In this document: in pieces, positions 53,340-61,650 of the stretch
Position numbering within the stretch: the first letter of the stretch is position 1
Layout: the number at the start of each line of letters is the position of its first letter
NCBI GenBank assembly: GCA_902602105.1
Contig: CACKPP010000001.1
Coordinates: 17,036 to 81,035 of the forward strand
DNA from: an uncultured Pelagibacteraceae bacterium
Lineage (GTDB): Bacteria; Pseudomonadota; Alphaproteobacteria; Pelagibacterales; Pelagibacteraceae
Reading direction: 5' to 3'
DNA: 64,000 nt
Program-made: the position numbers and the translations under genes
Notes under the pieces: generated by a model
Told to the model about the DNA's origin: nothing
The model's database searches: none
What the model saw: the letters and a program-made list of their open reading frames with translations, nothing else

Positions 53340-55040
53340 ATGCAGATAAATAAAATAAATAGCTTAGTTGAACTTTTTTTTGAAAAATGTAATGAAAAAA
53401 AACTCTTAACTAAACAACCTTTTTTAAAGTGGTTAAAAAAAGATGACAATAATTTTTTAACCTGGAAACAGGTAGAATATAATATTCATGTTTTATCTGA
53501 ATATTTAAATAAAATTTTATCTACAGGAGATAGATGTGTTTTATTATCTGAAAATCGACCTGAATGGCTTATTGCAGATATAGCAATTATGAATGCTGGA
53601 GGTGTAACAGTACCTTTATTTACAACTTATTCAGAAAAAGATTATGAATATATCATAAATGATTGTAAGCCAAAGATATGTATTGTTTCAAACAGTAATC
53701 AATTAAAAAAAATAGAAAAGTTTATAAACGATGAAACTATAATTTTATCAATTGATGATTTAAATAAAAAAATTGAAAGTATTCAAAATATTTTAAATAG
53801 ATATTCTAAGTATACATTAATTAATGACTCTAAAGATTATAATAAGAAAATAAAAAGAAAGGATCTTGCTTGTATTATTTATACATCAGGAACAACTGGT
53901 AATCCCAAAGGTGTAATGCTTAGTCATGGAGGTATTTTATCAAATTGTGAAGGCGCACAAGAAATTTTAAAAAAATTAGTAAAAAATGATAAACCTGTTT
54001 TTTTAACTTGGCTTCCACTGTCTCATTCTTATGAACACACTGTTCAATATGTGCAAATATCCCTAGGAGCAAAAATTTATTATGCTGAAAGTTTGGAAAA
54101 ATTATTACCAAATATGACTATTGCGAAACCAACTATTATGACAGCTGTACCAAGGTTTTATCAAAATCTATATAGTAAAATTTTACTTAATTTTTCAAAA
54201 CAAAAAGGGTTAAGAAAAAAATTAATAGAAAACACTATCATACTTGGGACCAAAAACCTGAATAAAGAAAAATTAAATTTTAGAGAAAAAATTATTAATT
54301 TTTTGTGTGAAGAATTAGTAAGAAAAAAAATAAAAAAACAGTTTGGTGGTAAATTAAAAGCTTTTGTTTCTGGTGGAGGTGCATTAGATCAAAAAATTGG
54401 TGAATTTTTAAACTCTATAGGATTGCCGACTTTACAAGGATATGGATTAACAGAAACTTCTCCAGTTGTTAGTTGTAATATTCCAGGAAAAATCAAAATT
54501 GAGACTGTAGGACCACCTTTTAAAACAAATGAGGTGAAAATAGCAAATGATGGAGAAATTTTGGTTAGGGGTGAAAATGTAATGCTTGGTTATTGGAATA
54601 TGAAAAAGGAGACAGATGATATAATTAAAAATGGCTGGTTGCATACAGGAGACATTGGGGAAATTACTAAAGATGGAAATCTAAAAATAACTGATAGAAA
54701 AAAAGAAATTATAGTAAATCTTGGTGGTGACAACATTTCACCATCTAAAATTGAAAATTTATTATGTCTCAGTGAAAAGATTAAGCAAAGTTTTGTTTAT
54801 GGAGATAAAAAAACTTATTTAGTTGCTTTAGTTGTTAGCGAAAGTTATGAAAATAAAAAAGAAATTGAATTTTATATTGAAAATTTAAACAAAACTCTAT
54901 CATTAGTAGAAAAAGTTAGAAAATTTAAATTAATTAAAGATGAATTTACAATTGAAAATGGAATGTTGACACCAACTTTAAAACTAAAAAGAAAAAAAAT
55001 TTTAGAAAAATATAAAAATGATTTAGAAAAACTTTATTAA
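53340..55040 (+). CDS. Long-chain acyl-CoA synthetase / AMP-binding ligase
   Basis: 566 residues of the ANL superfamily. The ATP loop is IIYTSGTTGNPKGVMLSHGG, LQGYGLTETSPV is motif A5, WLHTGDIGEI is A7, and TDRKKEIIVNLGGDNISPSK is the hinge and A8 region. It resembles FadD/FAA-type long-chain fatty-acid CoA ligases. No membrane helix or carrier-protein domain is visible. The ATG is 5 nt beyond the tRNA-Leu CCA end, leaving no room for a promoter or ribosome site. Confidence 0.9.
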   Translation: MQINKINSLVELFFEKCNEKKLLTKQPFLKWLKKDDNNFLTWKQVEYNIHVLSEYLNKILSTGDRCVLLSENRPEWLIADIAIMNAGGVTVPLFTTYSEKDYEYIINDCKPKICIVSNSNQLKKIEKFINDETIILSIDDLNKKIESIQNILNRYSKYTLINDSKDYNKKIKRKDLACIIYTSGTTGNPKGVMLSHGGILSNCEGAQEILKKLVKNDKPVFLTWLPLSHSYEHTVQYVQISLGAKIYYAESLEKLLPNMTIAKPTIMTAVPRFYQNLYSKILLNFSKQKGLRKKLIENTIILGTKNLNKEKLNFREKIINFLCEELVRKKIKKQFGGKLKAFVSGGGALDQKIGEFLNSIGLPTLQGYGLTETSPVVSCNIPGKIKIETVGPPFKTNEVKIANDGEILVRGENVMLGYWNMKKETDDIIKNGWLHTGDIGEITKDGNLKITDRKKEIIVNLGGDNISPSKIENLLCLSEKIKQSFVYGDKKTYLVALVVSESYENKKEIEFYIENLNKTLSLVEKVRKFKLIKDEFTIENGMLTPTLKLKRKKILEKYKNDLEKLY

Positions 55041-55156
55041 TTAAGTAAAATATTTGATTATAAAGCGCATAAACACTAACTTTTTTAAATATTTAAATTG
55101 TAAACTTAAAAAAAATTTTTTTATTTTTTTATAAATAATAAGTTCTAATTAAAGAA

Positions 55157-55215
55157 TTGACATAAGGTATATAAAAAAATAAAAATAAGTTAACAACGAA
55201 TCATTATGATTCGTT
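55157..55215 (+). promoter_or_regulatory. Promoter and 21-bp perfect palindrome of the micropeptide unit
   Basis: TTGACA at 55157-55162 and a weak -10 (TAAAAA, 55180-55185; 17 nt apart) predict a start near 55192. Immediately after lies AACGAATCAT-T-ATGATTCGTT (55195-55215), a perfect 21-bp palindrome. As RNA it is a 9-bp hairpin with a TTA loop at the 5' end. It could be an operator for a dimeric repressor or a 5' mRNA stabiliser. The preceding bases 55041-55156 are A/T-rich without visible features. Confidence 0.6.
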
Positions 55216-55237
55216 TAACTAAAAAAGGGAGCTAAAG

Positions 55238-55315
55238 ATGGCTAAAAGAAGAAAAAAAGCTAAAAAAGCTAAAAAGAAAGCTAAGAAGGCTAAAAAAAGA
55301 AGAAGAAGAAGATAG
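55238..55315 (+). CDS. Lys/Arg-rich protamine-like micropeptide, 25 aa
   Basis: ATG at 55238 follows a strong ribosome site (GGGAG, 55227-55231, 6-nt spacing) and opens a 25-codon frame ending in TAG. The peptide contains only Met, Ala, Lys and Arg: a MAKRRKK start, KKAKKAKKKAKKAKK repeats, then five arginines; 19 of 25 residues are basic. The KKA pattern resembles histone H1/AlgP-type nucleic-acid-binding tails. The unit has its own promoter, 5' palindrome and terminator, so it is a dedicated gene. The likely role is DNA or RNA binding/condensation, by inference only. Confidence 0.68.
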   Translation: MAKRRKKAKKAKKKAKKAKKRRRRR

Positions 55316-55337
55316 TAACTTAGTATTCTTTAAATTA

Positions 55338-55380
55338 AAAACGCTTCTCATCACGTTATGTGTGAGAGGCGTTTTTTTTA
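55338..55380. terminator. Bidirectional terminator between micropeptide gene and carD
   Basis: AAAACGCTTCTCA (55338-55350) pairs with TGAGAGGCGTTTT (55363-55375), 13 bp with one G-U pair. The stem is extended inside the loop by CAC/GTG. A T-run follows on the plus strand (55372-55379) and an A-run precedes it, so the minus-strand transcript of carD also ends with a T-rich tail. It is the strongest hairpin terminator I found in the window. Confidence 0.9.
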
Positions 55381-56268
55381 ATCTTCTAGTTGTTCCTCAT
55401 TATCTGATATAGGCTCATCAACTTGTAATTCAGGTGAATCAACTTTACTTTCTGTAGAAGTAGAAACAGGAGTTGTAGCTTGTTTTTCCATGTTTCTTTT
55501 TAGGGCTTTATCTAATTTTTTTTGTGTATCTTCCATTGAAATGTTTAAAACAATTTGAAATTCTGAAAGCATTCTATCATAAGCTTTTTCAAAAAGTTGT
55601 CGCTCACTATAAGATTGATCAACCATAAGATCATCACCTTTGTTGAGATCTCTCACTACTTCTGCAAGTTCATAAATTTTACCTGATGAAATTTTAGCTT
55701 CATATTCTTGTGCTCTTCTACTCCACATTGATCTCTTAATTTTTGGCTTACCTTTTAATATTGATATACATTTATTAATTTGGTTGATAGTTGCAAGAGG
55801 CCTTAATAAAGATTGTTTATTTACAGGAAATTTTAATTCTAACTTTTCTTTTGAAATGTCGATTATGTAGCATTCAACATCTATTCCACCTATTGTTATT
55901 TTTTTAAACTCTTTAATCATACCAACACCATGTTTTGGATAAACAACATATTCTTTAATTTTATATTCTCTTTTTTCAGTATCTTGTTTTTTTACTTTTT
56001 TTATTTCGGGCTTAATTTCATTAGTTTTAGAAATTCTTAAGTTGTCATTTTTTACTTCTGTTTGAGCTTTAGCTTTTGGATTTTTCTTAATAGCTGATTT
56101 CTTAATTTTACGATTTTTGGAAGAAGTATTTTTTTTGATTAAATTTTTCTTTTTTGGCAATGTCTTAATTTTAGTTTTAGCCTTTTTATTTGAATTTTTT
56201 TTTGATTTTTTTTTAACTTTTTTTTTAAATGTTTTCTTTAAAATATTTTTGAAACTTATTTTGCTCAT
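55378..56268 (-). CDS. carD: CarD-family RNA polymerase-binding regulator with lysine-rich N-terminal tail
   Basis: 296 residues from the ATG at 56268 (MSKISFKN); an ATG at 56283 is also in frame. Residues 1-100 are a histone-tail-like, Lys-rich disordered stretch ([19 protein letters not shown] and similar). The RNAP-interacting CarD/TRCF domain follows ([18 protein letters not shown]), then the helical DNA-binding domain ([19 protein letters not shown]). CarD stabilises open promoter complexes, notably at rRNA promoters. The start overlaps fdxA by 44 nt. The tail is unusual, as most CarD proteins begin near the RNAP domain. Confidence 0.88.
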   Translation of the reverse strand: MSKISFKNILKKTFKKKVKKKSKKNSNKKAKTKIKTLPKKKNLIKKNTSSKNRKIKKSAIKKNPKAKAQTEVKNDNLRISKTNEIKPEIKKVKKQDTEKREYKIKEYVVYPKHGVGMIKEFKKITIGGIDVECYIIDISKEKLELKFPVNKQSLLRPLATINQINKCISILKGKPKIKRSMWSRRAQEYEAKISSGKIYELAEVVRDLNKGDDLMVDQSYSERQLFEKAYDRMLSEFQIVLNISMEDTQKKLDKALKRNMEKQATTPVSTSTESKVDSPELQVDEPISDNEEQLED

Positions 56269-56551
56269 TTTTAAATTTTTCATGATCCGCAGGAGGATCT
56301 TTTTTTTCGTTTATATTTGGCCAGATTTCAGAATACTTTTTATTGATCTCAAGCCATTTTTCGTTTCCAGGTTCAGTATCAGCCACAATTGCATCAACAG
56401 GACACTCAGGTTCACAAACGCCACAATCTATACACTCATCAGGTTTAATTACAAGCATATTTTTACCCTCATAAAAACAATCAACTGGACATACATCAAC
56501 ACAATCCATTAATTTGCATTTGATACATTTTTCATTAACAATATACGTCAT
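56225..56551 (-). CDS. fdxA: FdxA-type 7Fe ferredoxin
   Basis: 108 residues. The N-terminus is [20 protein letters not shown], with CxxC-type ligands of the [3Fe-4S] site, followed by [10 protein letters not shown]. The [4Fe-4S] motif is [15 protein letters not shown]. The C-terminal extension typical of FdxA is present. It serves as a low-potential electron carrier. The fdxA-carD pairing is conserved in alphaproteobacteria. The 3' end overlaps carD by 44 nt, and the start shares one base with the TerB-like gene. Confidence 0.94.
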   Translation of the reverse strand: MTYIVNEKCIKCKLMDCVDVCPVDCFYEGKNMLVIKPDECIDCGVCEPECPVDAIVADTEPGNEKWLEINKKYSEIWPNINEKKDPPADHEKFKNEQNKFQKYFKENI

Positions 56552-56970
56552 TATAAATTTTCTTTTTTTATTTTTTCTTTAATATCGCCCATTATTTTGT
56601 TGTCAATATATAATAGTCCAGCAAGTCTCCTCATTAAGTTTGTTTCAAAAATATCAGCATCTTTATTCGAATAAATAATCTTCCATAGAATTTCTATAAT
56701 CATCAATTTTTTATCATCACTCATATTTTTTACTTCTCTCGTGAAATCAAGAATTTGATTACTATTTTCCTCAATTTTTTTTCCTTCCTTAATTATATTT
56801 TTGAGGTTTTCTTCACTCGCACCGATCTCTATTAGAGCCTTTTTAATGATTAACTCTTCCTGATCAGAGTAATTTTCATCAATTTTTGCAGCATGTATCA
56901 TTAATGCAGCAACTTTAATTAAATCATCGTTCTCATTTTTTTTATTTATTTCTTCTTTTTTAAAAAACAT
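56551..56970 (-). CDS. TerB-like (tellurite resistance B fold) protein
   Basis: 139 residues, all-helical. The TerB core reads [20 protein letters not shown] near residue 20, with the acidic D-x-N-x-S-x-x-E loop typical of TerB, and [20 protein letters not shown] later, a second acidic loop. TerB-like domains bind metal and often act with membrane or stress machinery; the role of stand-alone copies is unknown. It sits where an S4-domain RNA-binding gene usually stands between the helicase and fdxA in other alphaproteobacteria. Confidence 0.83.
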   Translation of the reverse strand: MFFKKEEINKKNENDDLIKVAALMIHAAKIDENYSDQEELIIKKALIEIGASEENLKNIIKEGKKIEENSNQILDFTREVKNMSDDKKLMIIEILWKIIYSNKDADIFETNLMRRLAGLLYIDNKIMGDIKEKIKKENL

Positions 56971-56975
56971 TATTC

Positions 56976-59456
56976 TTAATTAAAATTAATATTCCTTAAA
57001 ATACCAAAAGGACTCTCTTTTGTAGTTGTTTTATTAAAGGATTTTTTCTTTTCTCTTTTAGGGATATATTTGAAAAATGTTTCTTCATTCTTTTCGATAA
57101 TTTTGTAGTTCATAATTTTTAGTAGTTTTTGAAAATTATCTTTATTACACCCTAGTAGATTTAACATGTCTGGTACTATTTTTATTTCACTTTCTTTTTT
57201 TGGATTAGAATTAATTATTTTAATAAATAATCTCTCTAAAATATCTATTCTTACAAAAAAATTGTCAAATTTTTCAAACCCACAAAGAAGCATAAAATTT
57301 TTATTTTTAAGATTCTTATTATCTAAAAAATTCAAACCAAAAGTTGGTGGTTTAAGATTAAAGTATTTTTGATTATAGTTTTTCCAAAGCAGTGTTCTTA
57401 GAGAAACAGCATCTGGTTTAATTAATTTATATAAAAAAACATGATATCTTCCAAATTTTACACCTAGATCTCTTAAAATTTTTCTATCATTTTGTTCAAG
57501 ATTTTTTAAATATTCTGAAACTTGATCTCTTTTAAGAACACCATTGTTTTCATAAAGCTGATAAGCAAGAGCTTTAATTGAAGTATTTTTTTCTTTTAGG
57601 TTTTTTAAATCAATGAGACTTTTTAAAACATCATTAATCTTATGTTTTAACCACTTTTCTAGAAAATTAATTAGTTTTTGTTTTTGATTTTTTTCTAACA
57701 TATCATCGACTAGTAGCTCTAAATTAGGATTTAAATAATCTTTTCCTGAAACAAGTCTTGCTATAGAAAAATTATTCCAATAAATTTTAAAATCGTCATG
57801 TAAATTAATTAAACCTGTATCGATTATTAGTTGAATTCTTTTTTCAAGCTCAGGCCCAACAGTTTGTCTGGCTGCTTTCTTTAAAGATTTAATATCAGTT
57901 TCAAGTGCTCCCTTTTTAAGATCTAATTCTAATTTAAGTCCATTAATTTTACCTATAAATTGATTATCAATCATGACCTCATTATCTTTTAAAATTTTTG
58001 TTTCAAATTTCATGTCTTGTTTTAAACCTCTTGCAAGTATGCTAGCACGTTTATCAATAAAAGTTTTTGTAAGCTCTTCATGAAGTCTATCTGAAAGTTT
58101 ATCCTCTAATAATTTTGTTTTTTCTATCCAATAATTTTGATTTTCTATCCAATCATTTTTATTTGAAACATAAGACCAAGTTCTGACATTTGCAATTCTA
58201 TTCGATAAAGAATCAACATTTCCCTCTAATTTATCTAATTTAATAAGTTGAAGACGCATATAATCATCGGTAATTTTACCTTTTCCACTAATTAAATATT
58301 TATAAACATTTGCAATAACTTCGTAGTGATTGCCATAAGTCTTTTTTACAAAATCTGGTATCTGACAGCATTCCCACAAAAGACTTAGTTTTTCCTTATT
58401 AAATTCTATATTTTCTAAATTTTTGTCTCTAAGAAAAAATTTAAGAGCTTTTTCGTCTTCACATTCTCGTATTCTTCTAAGCCATCCCTTATTTGGTTTT
58501 TCATCTAATGATTTTATTAACATAACAGGGTTGTTAAAGTTTAAATTTGAGTTTCTCCAGAATAAAGACTGAATTTTTTCAAATTTATGATTTTCTAATA
58601 AATCTACCTCTTCAGAATTAATTTTTTTGCAGTCCCCAGTGACTCCAAAATTACCATCGTTCAAATACCTGCCTGCTCTTCCAGCAATTTGTCCAATCTC
58701 AGATAAATTTAATCTTCTTAATTTTTTTCCATCAAATTTTTTAAGATTTGAAAAATAAACACTATCAAGATCCATATTAATTCCCATTCCAATGGCATCC
58801 GTTGCAACAAGAAAATCAACATCCCCTGATTGATATAGTTCAACTTGTGCGTTTCTTGTTTTTGGGCTTAAGGATCCCATTACAATTGCAGCACCCCCTT
58901 TTTGTCTTCTTATCAATTCAGCAATCGCATAAACTTCTTCAGCAGAAAAGGCTATAATTGCTGTTTTCCTATTTATTCTTGAGATTTTTTTATGACCTAT
59001 ATAAGAAAGTTTAGATAATCTATTTCTGTCGATAAACTCAATATCATCATCCAATTTTGATATAATGCTTTTAATAGTGTTAGATCCCATCAACATAGTA
59101 AGTTTATTACCTCTTACGTTTAGTAATCTATCTGTGAATACATGGCCTCGTTCGTGATCCGCACACATTTGAATTTCATCAACACCAACAAAATCTAATT
59201 GTTTATCGATAGGCATTGACTCAACTGTACATAAAAAATATTTTGCATTCGTTGGTATAATTTTTTCTTCTCCTGTAATTAAAGCAACTTTATCTAAACC
59301 AGTTTTCTTTATTACTTTGTCATAAACTTCTCGAGCTAATAGTCTTAATGGAAAACCAATCATTCCACTTTCAAAAGATAACATCGTTTCAATAGCCAAA
59401 TGAGTTTTTCCTGTATTTGTAGGACCTAAAACAGCTGTAATTTTATTTTTAGTCAT
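56976..59456 (-). CDS. SUV3-like DEAD/DExH RNA helicase
   Basis: 826 residues. The N-terminal helicase core has Walker A AVLGPTNTGKTHLAIETM, the DEIQ-type motif II in VGVDEIQMCAD, motif III region LMGSNTI, and motif VI GQIAGRAGRYLNDG. The C-terminal 480 residues are helical and basic, ending in a Lys-rich tail. It resembles mitochondrial SUV3 helicases, which work with PNPase-type exonucleases in RNA decay. The alphaproteobacterial homologue lies in the helicase-fdxA-carD cluster. The substrate in bacteria is not established. Confidence 0.88.
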   Translation of the reverse strand: MTKNKITAVLGPTNTGKTHLAIETMLSFESGMIGFPLRLLAREVYDKVIKKTGLDKVALITGEEKIIPTNAKYFLCTVESMPIDKQLDFVGVDEIQMCADHERGHVFTDRLLNVRGNKLTMLMGSNTIKSIISKLDDDIEFIDRNRLSKLSYIGHKKISRINRKTAIIAFSAEEVYAIAELIRRQKGGAAIVMGSLSPKTRNAQVELYQSGDVDFLVATDAIGMGINMDLDSVYFSNLKKFDGKKLRRLNLSEIGQIAGRAGRYLNDGNFGVTGDCKKINSEEVDLLENHKFEKIQSLFWRNSNLNFNNPVMLIKSLDEKPNKGWLRRIRECEDEKALKFFLRDKNLENIEFNKEKLSLLWECCQIPDFVKKTYGNHYEVIANVYKYLISGKGKITDDYMRLQLIKLDKLEGNVDSLSNRIANVRTWSYVSNKNDWIENQNYWIEKTKLLEDKLSDRLHEELTKTFIDKRASILARGLKQDMKFETKILKDNEVMIDNQFIGKINGLKLELDLKKGALETDIKSLKKAARQTVGPELEKRIQLIIDTGLINLHDDFKIYWNNFSIARLVSGKDYLNPNLELLVDDMLEKNQKQKLINFLEKWLKHKINDVLKSLIDLKNLKEKNTSIKALAYQLYENNGVLKRDQVSEYLKNLEQNDRKILRDLGVKFGRYHVFLYKLIKPDAVSLRTLLWKNYNQKYFNLKPPTFGLNFLDNKNLKNKNFMLLCGFEKFDNFFVRIDILERLFIKIINSNPKKESEIKIVPDMLNLLGCNKDNFQKLLKIMNYKIIEKNEETFFKYIPKREKKKSFNKTTTKESPFGILRNINFN

Positions 59457-59565
59457 TTCTATCTTTGGTATATTTTTATTTTTACCTACCAGATGTTGTT
59501 AGTCTTAAAGAACAAAAATAGACTAAAACATGACCGAATCACAGAATAAAAAGTTCTCATTTTTC

Positions 59566-59991
59566 TTAACCGCCTGGTCCAAAATTAGAGGGTCTTATTT
59601 TCAAAATCTTCCAAACCCCCGAGGCTGAAGTAATAATTTTATTATCACTCTTTAATTCACAAAATAAAAATACTAAAGTTTTTGTTTTTTTCAAAATTTT
59701 CACATGACCAATAATTTCATCTCCCACTTTTGTTGCTCCAATAAACTTTAGGTCTAATGAAATGGTCACACAAGGAGCATTATCTGCTGAACGATGTGCT
59801 GCTGTTCCTGCACCTGCATCAACTAAAGCTGATAAATATCCTCCATGAGTAATACCAGCAGCATTAAGATGATTTTCATTTATAGTAGATTTAAATTCGT
59901 ATTCAGTATCAGAAATATTTCTAAACATAATTCCCCCATTATGTTTCATAAATCCTGGTTTTAAACTGATTTGTTGAAACTCTTCAGACAT
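59566..59991 (-). CDS. PaaI-type hot-dog thioesterase
   Basis: 141 residues. The hot-dog core contains the signature GITHGGYLSALVDAGAGTAA, in which the HGG loop and following acidic residue form the active site. VTISLDLKFIGATKVGDEI is the following strand pair. It likely hydrolyses an acyl-CoA. The ORF is flanked by the 109-nt gap to the helicase and, 6 nt upstream, a putative 32-aa membrane peptide gene. Confidence 0.87.
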   Translation of the reverse strand: MSEEFQQISLKPGFMKHNGGIMFRNISDTEYEFKSTINENHLNAAGITHGGYLSALVDAGAGTAAHRSADNAPCVTISLDLKFIGATKVGDEIIGHVKILKKTKTLVFLFCELKSDNKIITSASGVWKILKIRPSNFGPGG

Positions 59992-59997
59992 AATTTT

Positions 59998-60096
59998 TTA
60001 TAATACAAAAGTTAAGATTAACAAAATTATAAAGATAATTATAAAAAAATAAACTACTGACATTTGTAATGAAGATTTTAATAACCATTTAATCAT
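59998..60096 (-). CDS. Putative single-helix membrane peptide, 32 aa
   Basis: ATG at 60094-60096 opens a 32-codon frame ending in TAA, 6 nt before the thioesterase start. It begins MIKWLLKSSLQMSVVYFFII and continues with a hydrophobic stretch to the C-terminus, a basic-N-in single-span topology. AGGA lies about 8 nt before the ATG. Its fit between tRNA-Arg and the thioesterase start and its clean helix make it plausible, but at this length an A/T-rich genome also gives such frames by chance. No family recognised. Confidence 0.35.
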   Translation of the reverse strand: MIKWLLKSSLQMSVVYFFIIIFIILLILTFVL

Positions 60097-60113
60097 CTTT
60101 TTTATCCTATTAA

Positions 60114-60190
60114 TGGTGCGCCTGCTAGGAGTCGAACCCAGAACCTCCTGGTCCGTAGCCAAGCGCTCTATCCAGTTGAGCTACAGGCGC
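60114..60190 (-). tRNA. tRNA-Arg (anticodon ACG)
   Basis: Read on the minus strand, the acceptor GCGCCTG/CAGGCGC closes a 77-nt tRNA with encoded ACCA end. The D-arm is GCTC-AACTGGATA-GAGC, the anticodon stem CTTGG/CCAGG encloses CTACGGA, giving anticodon ACG (inosine-modified at 34 in bacteria, reading CGU/C/A), and the T-arm is CTGGG-TTCGACT-CCTAG. TATAAT lies about 23 nt upstream. Confidence 0.96.
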
Positions 60191-60263
60191 ATTTTTAATT
60201 TTTATTTAATTATAGTATATTAATTTTTAGTGTATTTTAAACATAAGATAAATTTTAAATTTT

Positions 60264-61439
60264 ATGAGTGACAAGTTAAAAGAAGTTGTAATTGTAGGTG
60301 CTGTCAGAACACCAATAGGTACTTTTAAAGGCTCATTACAATATATGAAAGCTGATCAACTTGGATCAATAGTTATAAAAGAAGTTTTAAAAAAGTCTAA
60401 ATTTAATGAAAATGAAATTGATGAAGTTATTATGGGTCAAGTATTAACTGCTGCAGGTGGACAAAATCCAGCAAGGCAAGCAGCAATAAATGCAGGTATT
60501 CCAAATTCAAAACCATCTCATATAGTCAATCAAGTGTGTGGGTCAGGACTCAGAGCAGTGATTTCAGGTTTTCAGTCGATTAAATTAGGAGATGCAAGCA
60601 ATGTAATATCTGGAGGTCAAGAAAGTATGTCTTTATCTCCACACTTGATTTTTTATAGGGATAATAAAAATTATTCAGAGGAAAAGTTAATTGATACAAT
60701 GACGAATGATGGTCTAATAGATGCTTTTAATAATTATCATATGGGTGTAACGGCTGAAAATATTGCAAAACAATTCGATATTTCGAGACAGGAGCAAGAC
60801 AAATTTGCTTTAAATTCCCAAAAAAAAACTCAAATAGCTATCGTTAACAAAAAATTTGAAGATGAAATAGTAAAAATAAATAATCATGGAAATACAATTG
60901 ACAAAGATGAACATCCTAGAGTTGATTTAAAATTATCTGATTTAGAAAAATTAAAAACTGTTTTTCAAGAAAATGGAACTGTAACACCAGGAAACTCCTC
61001 AGGAATTAATGATGGGGCTGCAGCTTTACTATTAACATCATTAAAAGAAGCAGAAAAAAAATCAATAGAGCCAATAGCAAAAATAGTATCCTGGGCTTCA
61101 GTTGGAGTAGATCCTACTTTAATGGGATTAGGGCCAATTGAGGCTGTTCGGGAAGCAGTTAAAAAGGCAAAATGGAATTTAGAAGAAATAGATTTATTTG
61201 AAATAAATGAGGCGTTTGCAGCACAAAGCTTAGCTGTAATCCGAGAATTAAATATAGATAAAGACAAAGTTAATGTTAATGGTGGAGCTATTGCTCTTGG
61301 TCATCCTATTGGAGCATCAGGTGCAAGAATATTGGTTACGCTGATACATGAAATGAAAAAACAAAATAAAAACAAAGGCTGCGCAACACTCTGTATAGGT
61401 GGTGGAATGGGTATAGCCTTATGTGTTCAGAGATTTTAG
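60264..61439 (+). CDS. Acetyl-CoA acetyltransferase (thiolase)
   Basis: 391 residues with thiolase catalytic residues: Cys in VNQVCGSGLRAV near residue 90, His in GGAIALGHPIGASGAR, and Cys in CIGGGMGIALC; NEAFAAQSLAV is the fourth conserved block. It fits the biosynthetic acetoacetyl-CoA thiolase (AtoB/PhaA) by length and start (VVIVGAVRTPIGTFKGSL). It either condenses two acetyl-CoA or cleaves acetoacetyl-CoA. No phaB/phaC or HMG-CoA gene is adjacent, so the pathway is not fixed. Confidence 0.92.
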   Translation: MSDKLKEVVIVGAVRTPIGTFKGSLQYMKADQLGSIVIKEVLKKSKFNENEIDEVIMGQVLTAAGGQNPARQAAINAGIPNSKPSHIVNQVCGSGLRAVISGFQSIKLGDASNVISGGQESMSLSPHLIFYRDNKNYSEEKLIDTMTNDGLIDAFNNYHMGVTAENIAKQFDISRQEQDKFALNSQKKTQIAIVNKKFEDEIVKINNHGNTIDKDEHPRVDLKLSDLEKLKTVFQENGTVTPGNSSGINDGAAALLLTSLKEAEKKSIEPIAKIVSWASVGVDPTLMGLGPIEAVREAVKKAKWNLEEIDLFEINEAFAAQSLAVIRELNIDKDKVNVNGGAIALGHPIGASGARILVTLIHEMKKQNKNKGCATLCIGGGMGIALCVQRF

Positions 61440-61552
61440 GAATTAATTTTTCCGTATTTTTCTTCTAACAAAATTTTTTGTATCCACGTTTTTGCATCTA
61501 TATAAGTGCTAACTTTTGGTTGAATTAGTGCATTTAATAACTTTTTTAACAT
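61436..61552 (-). CDS. Putative 38-aa protein, unknown
   Basis: ATG at 61550-61552 opens a 38-codon frame ending in TAA that overlaps the thiolase stop by 4 nt in convergent orientation. The product begins MLKKLLNALIQPKVSTYIDA and contains AKTWIQKILLEEKYGKIN, an amphipathic, balanced composition unlike random A/T-rich frames, which tend to be Phe/Ile/Lys only. No ribosome site is obvious and no family is recognised. It occupies half of the 211-nt gap before aceE. Confidence 0.3.
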   Translation of the reverse strand: MLKKLLNALIQPKVSTYIDAKTWIQKILLEEKYGKINS

Positions 61553-61650
61553 ATTTATAGTGTGATCATAAAGAGTGTCTAAAAATTGAAGAGAATGTGT
61601 TAAAATTTGAAAATAAGTGTATTTTTATGGTGTATAAGACTTAAAAATAA

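Noticed and set aside
55238..55315. KKAKKA coding repeat as a tandem repeat or CRISPR-like array
   Set aside because: The repetition is at codon level within a single short ORF having a ribosome site and stop, with no spacers.
56117..56512. 131-codon plus-strand frame across the carD tail and fdxA
   Set aside because: Poly-Phe/Leu product is the mirror of the lysine-rich CarD tail; no promoter or ribosome site.
59499..59526. TTAGTC/GACTAA inverted repeat near the helicase start
   Set aside because: Six base pairs with a long A-rich loop and no supporting context.
59530..59628. 32-codon plus-strand ORF beginning MTESQNKKFSFF upstream of the helicase
   Set aside because: Most of it is antisense to the thioesterase 3' end, it lacks a ribosome site, and no family is suggested.
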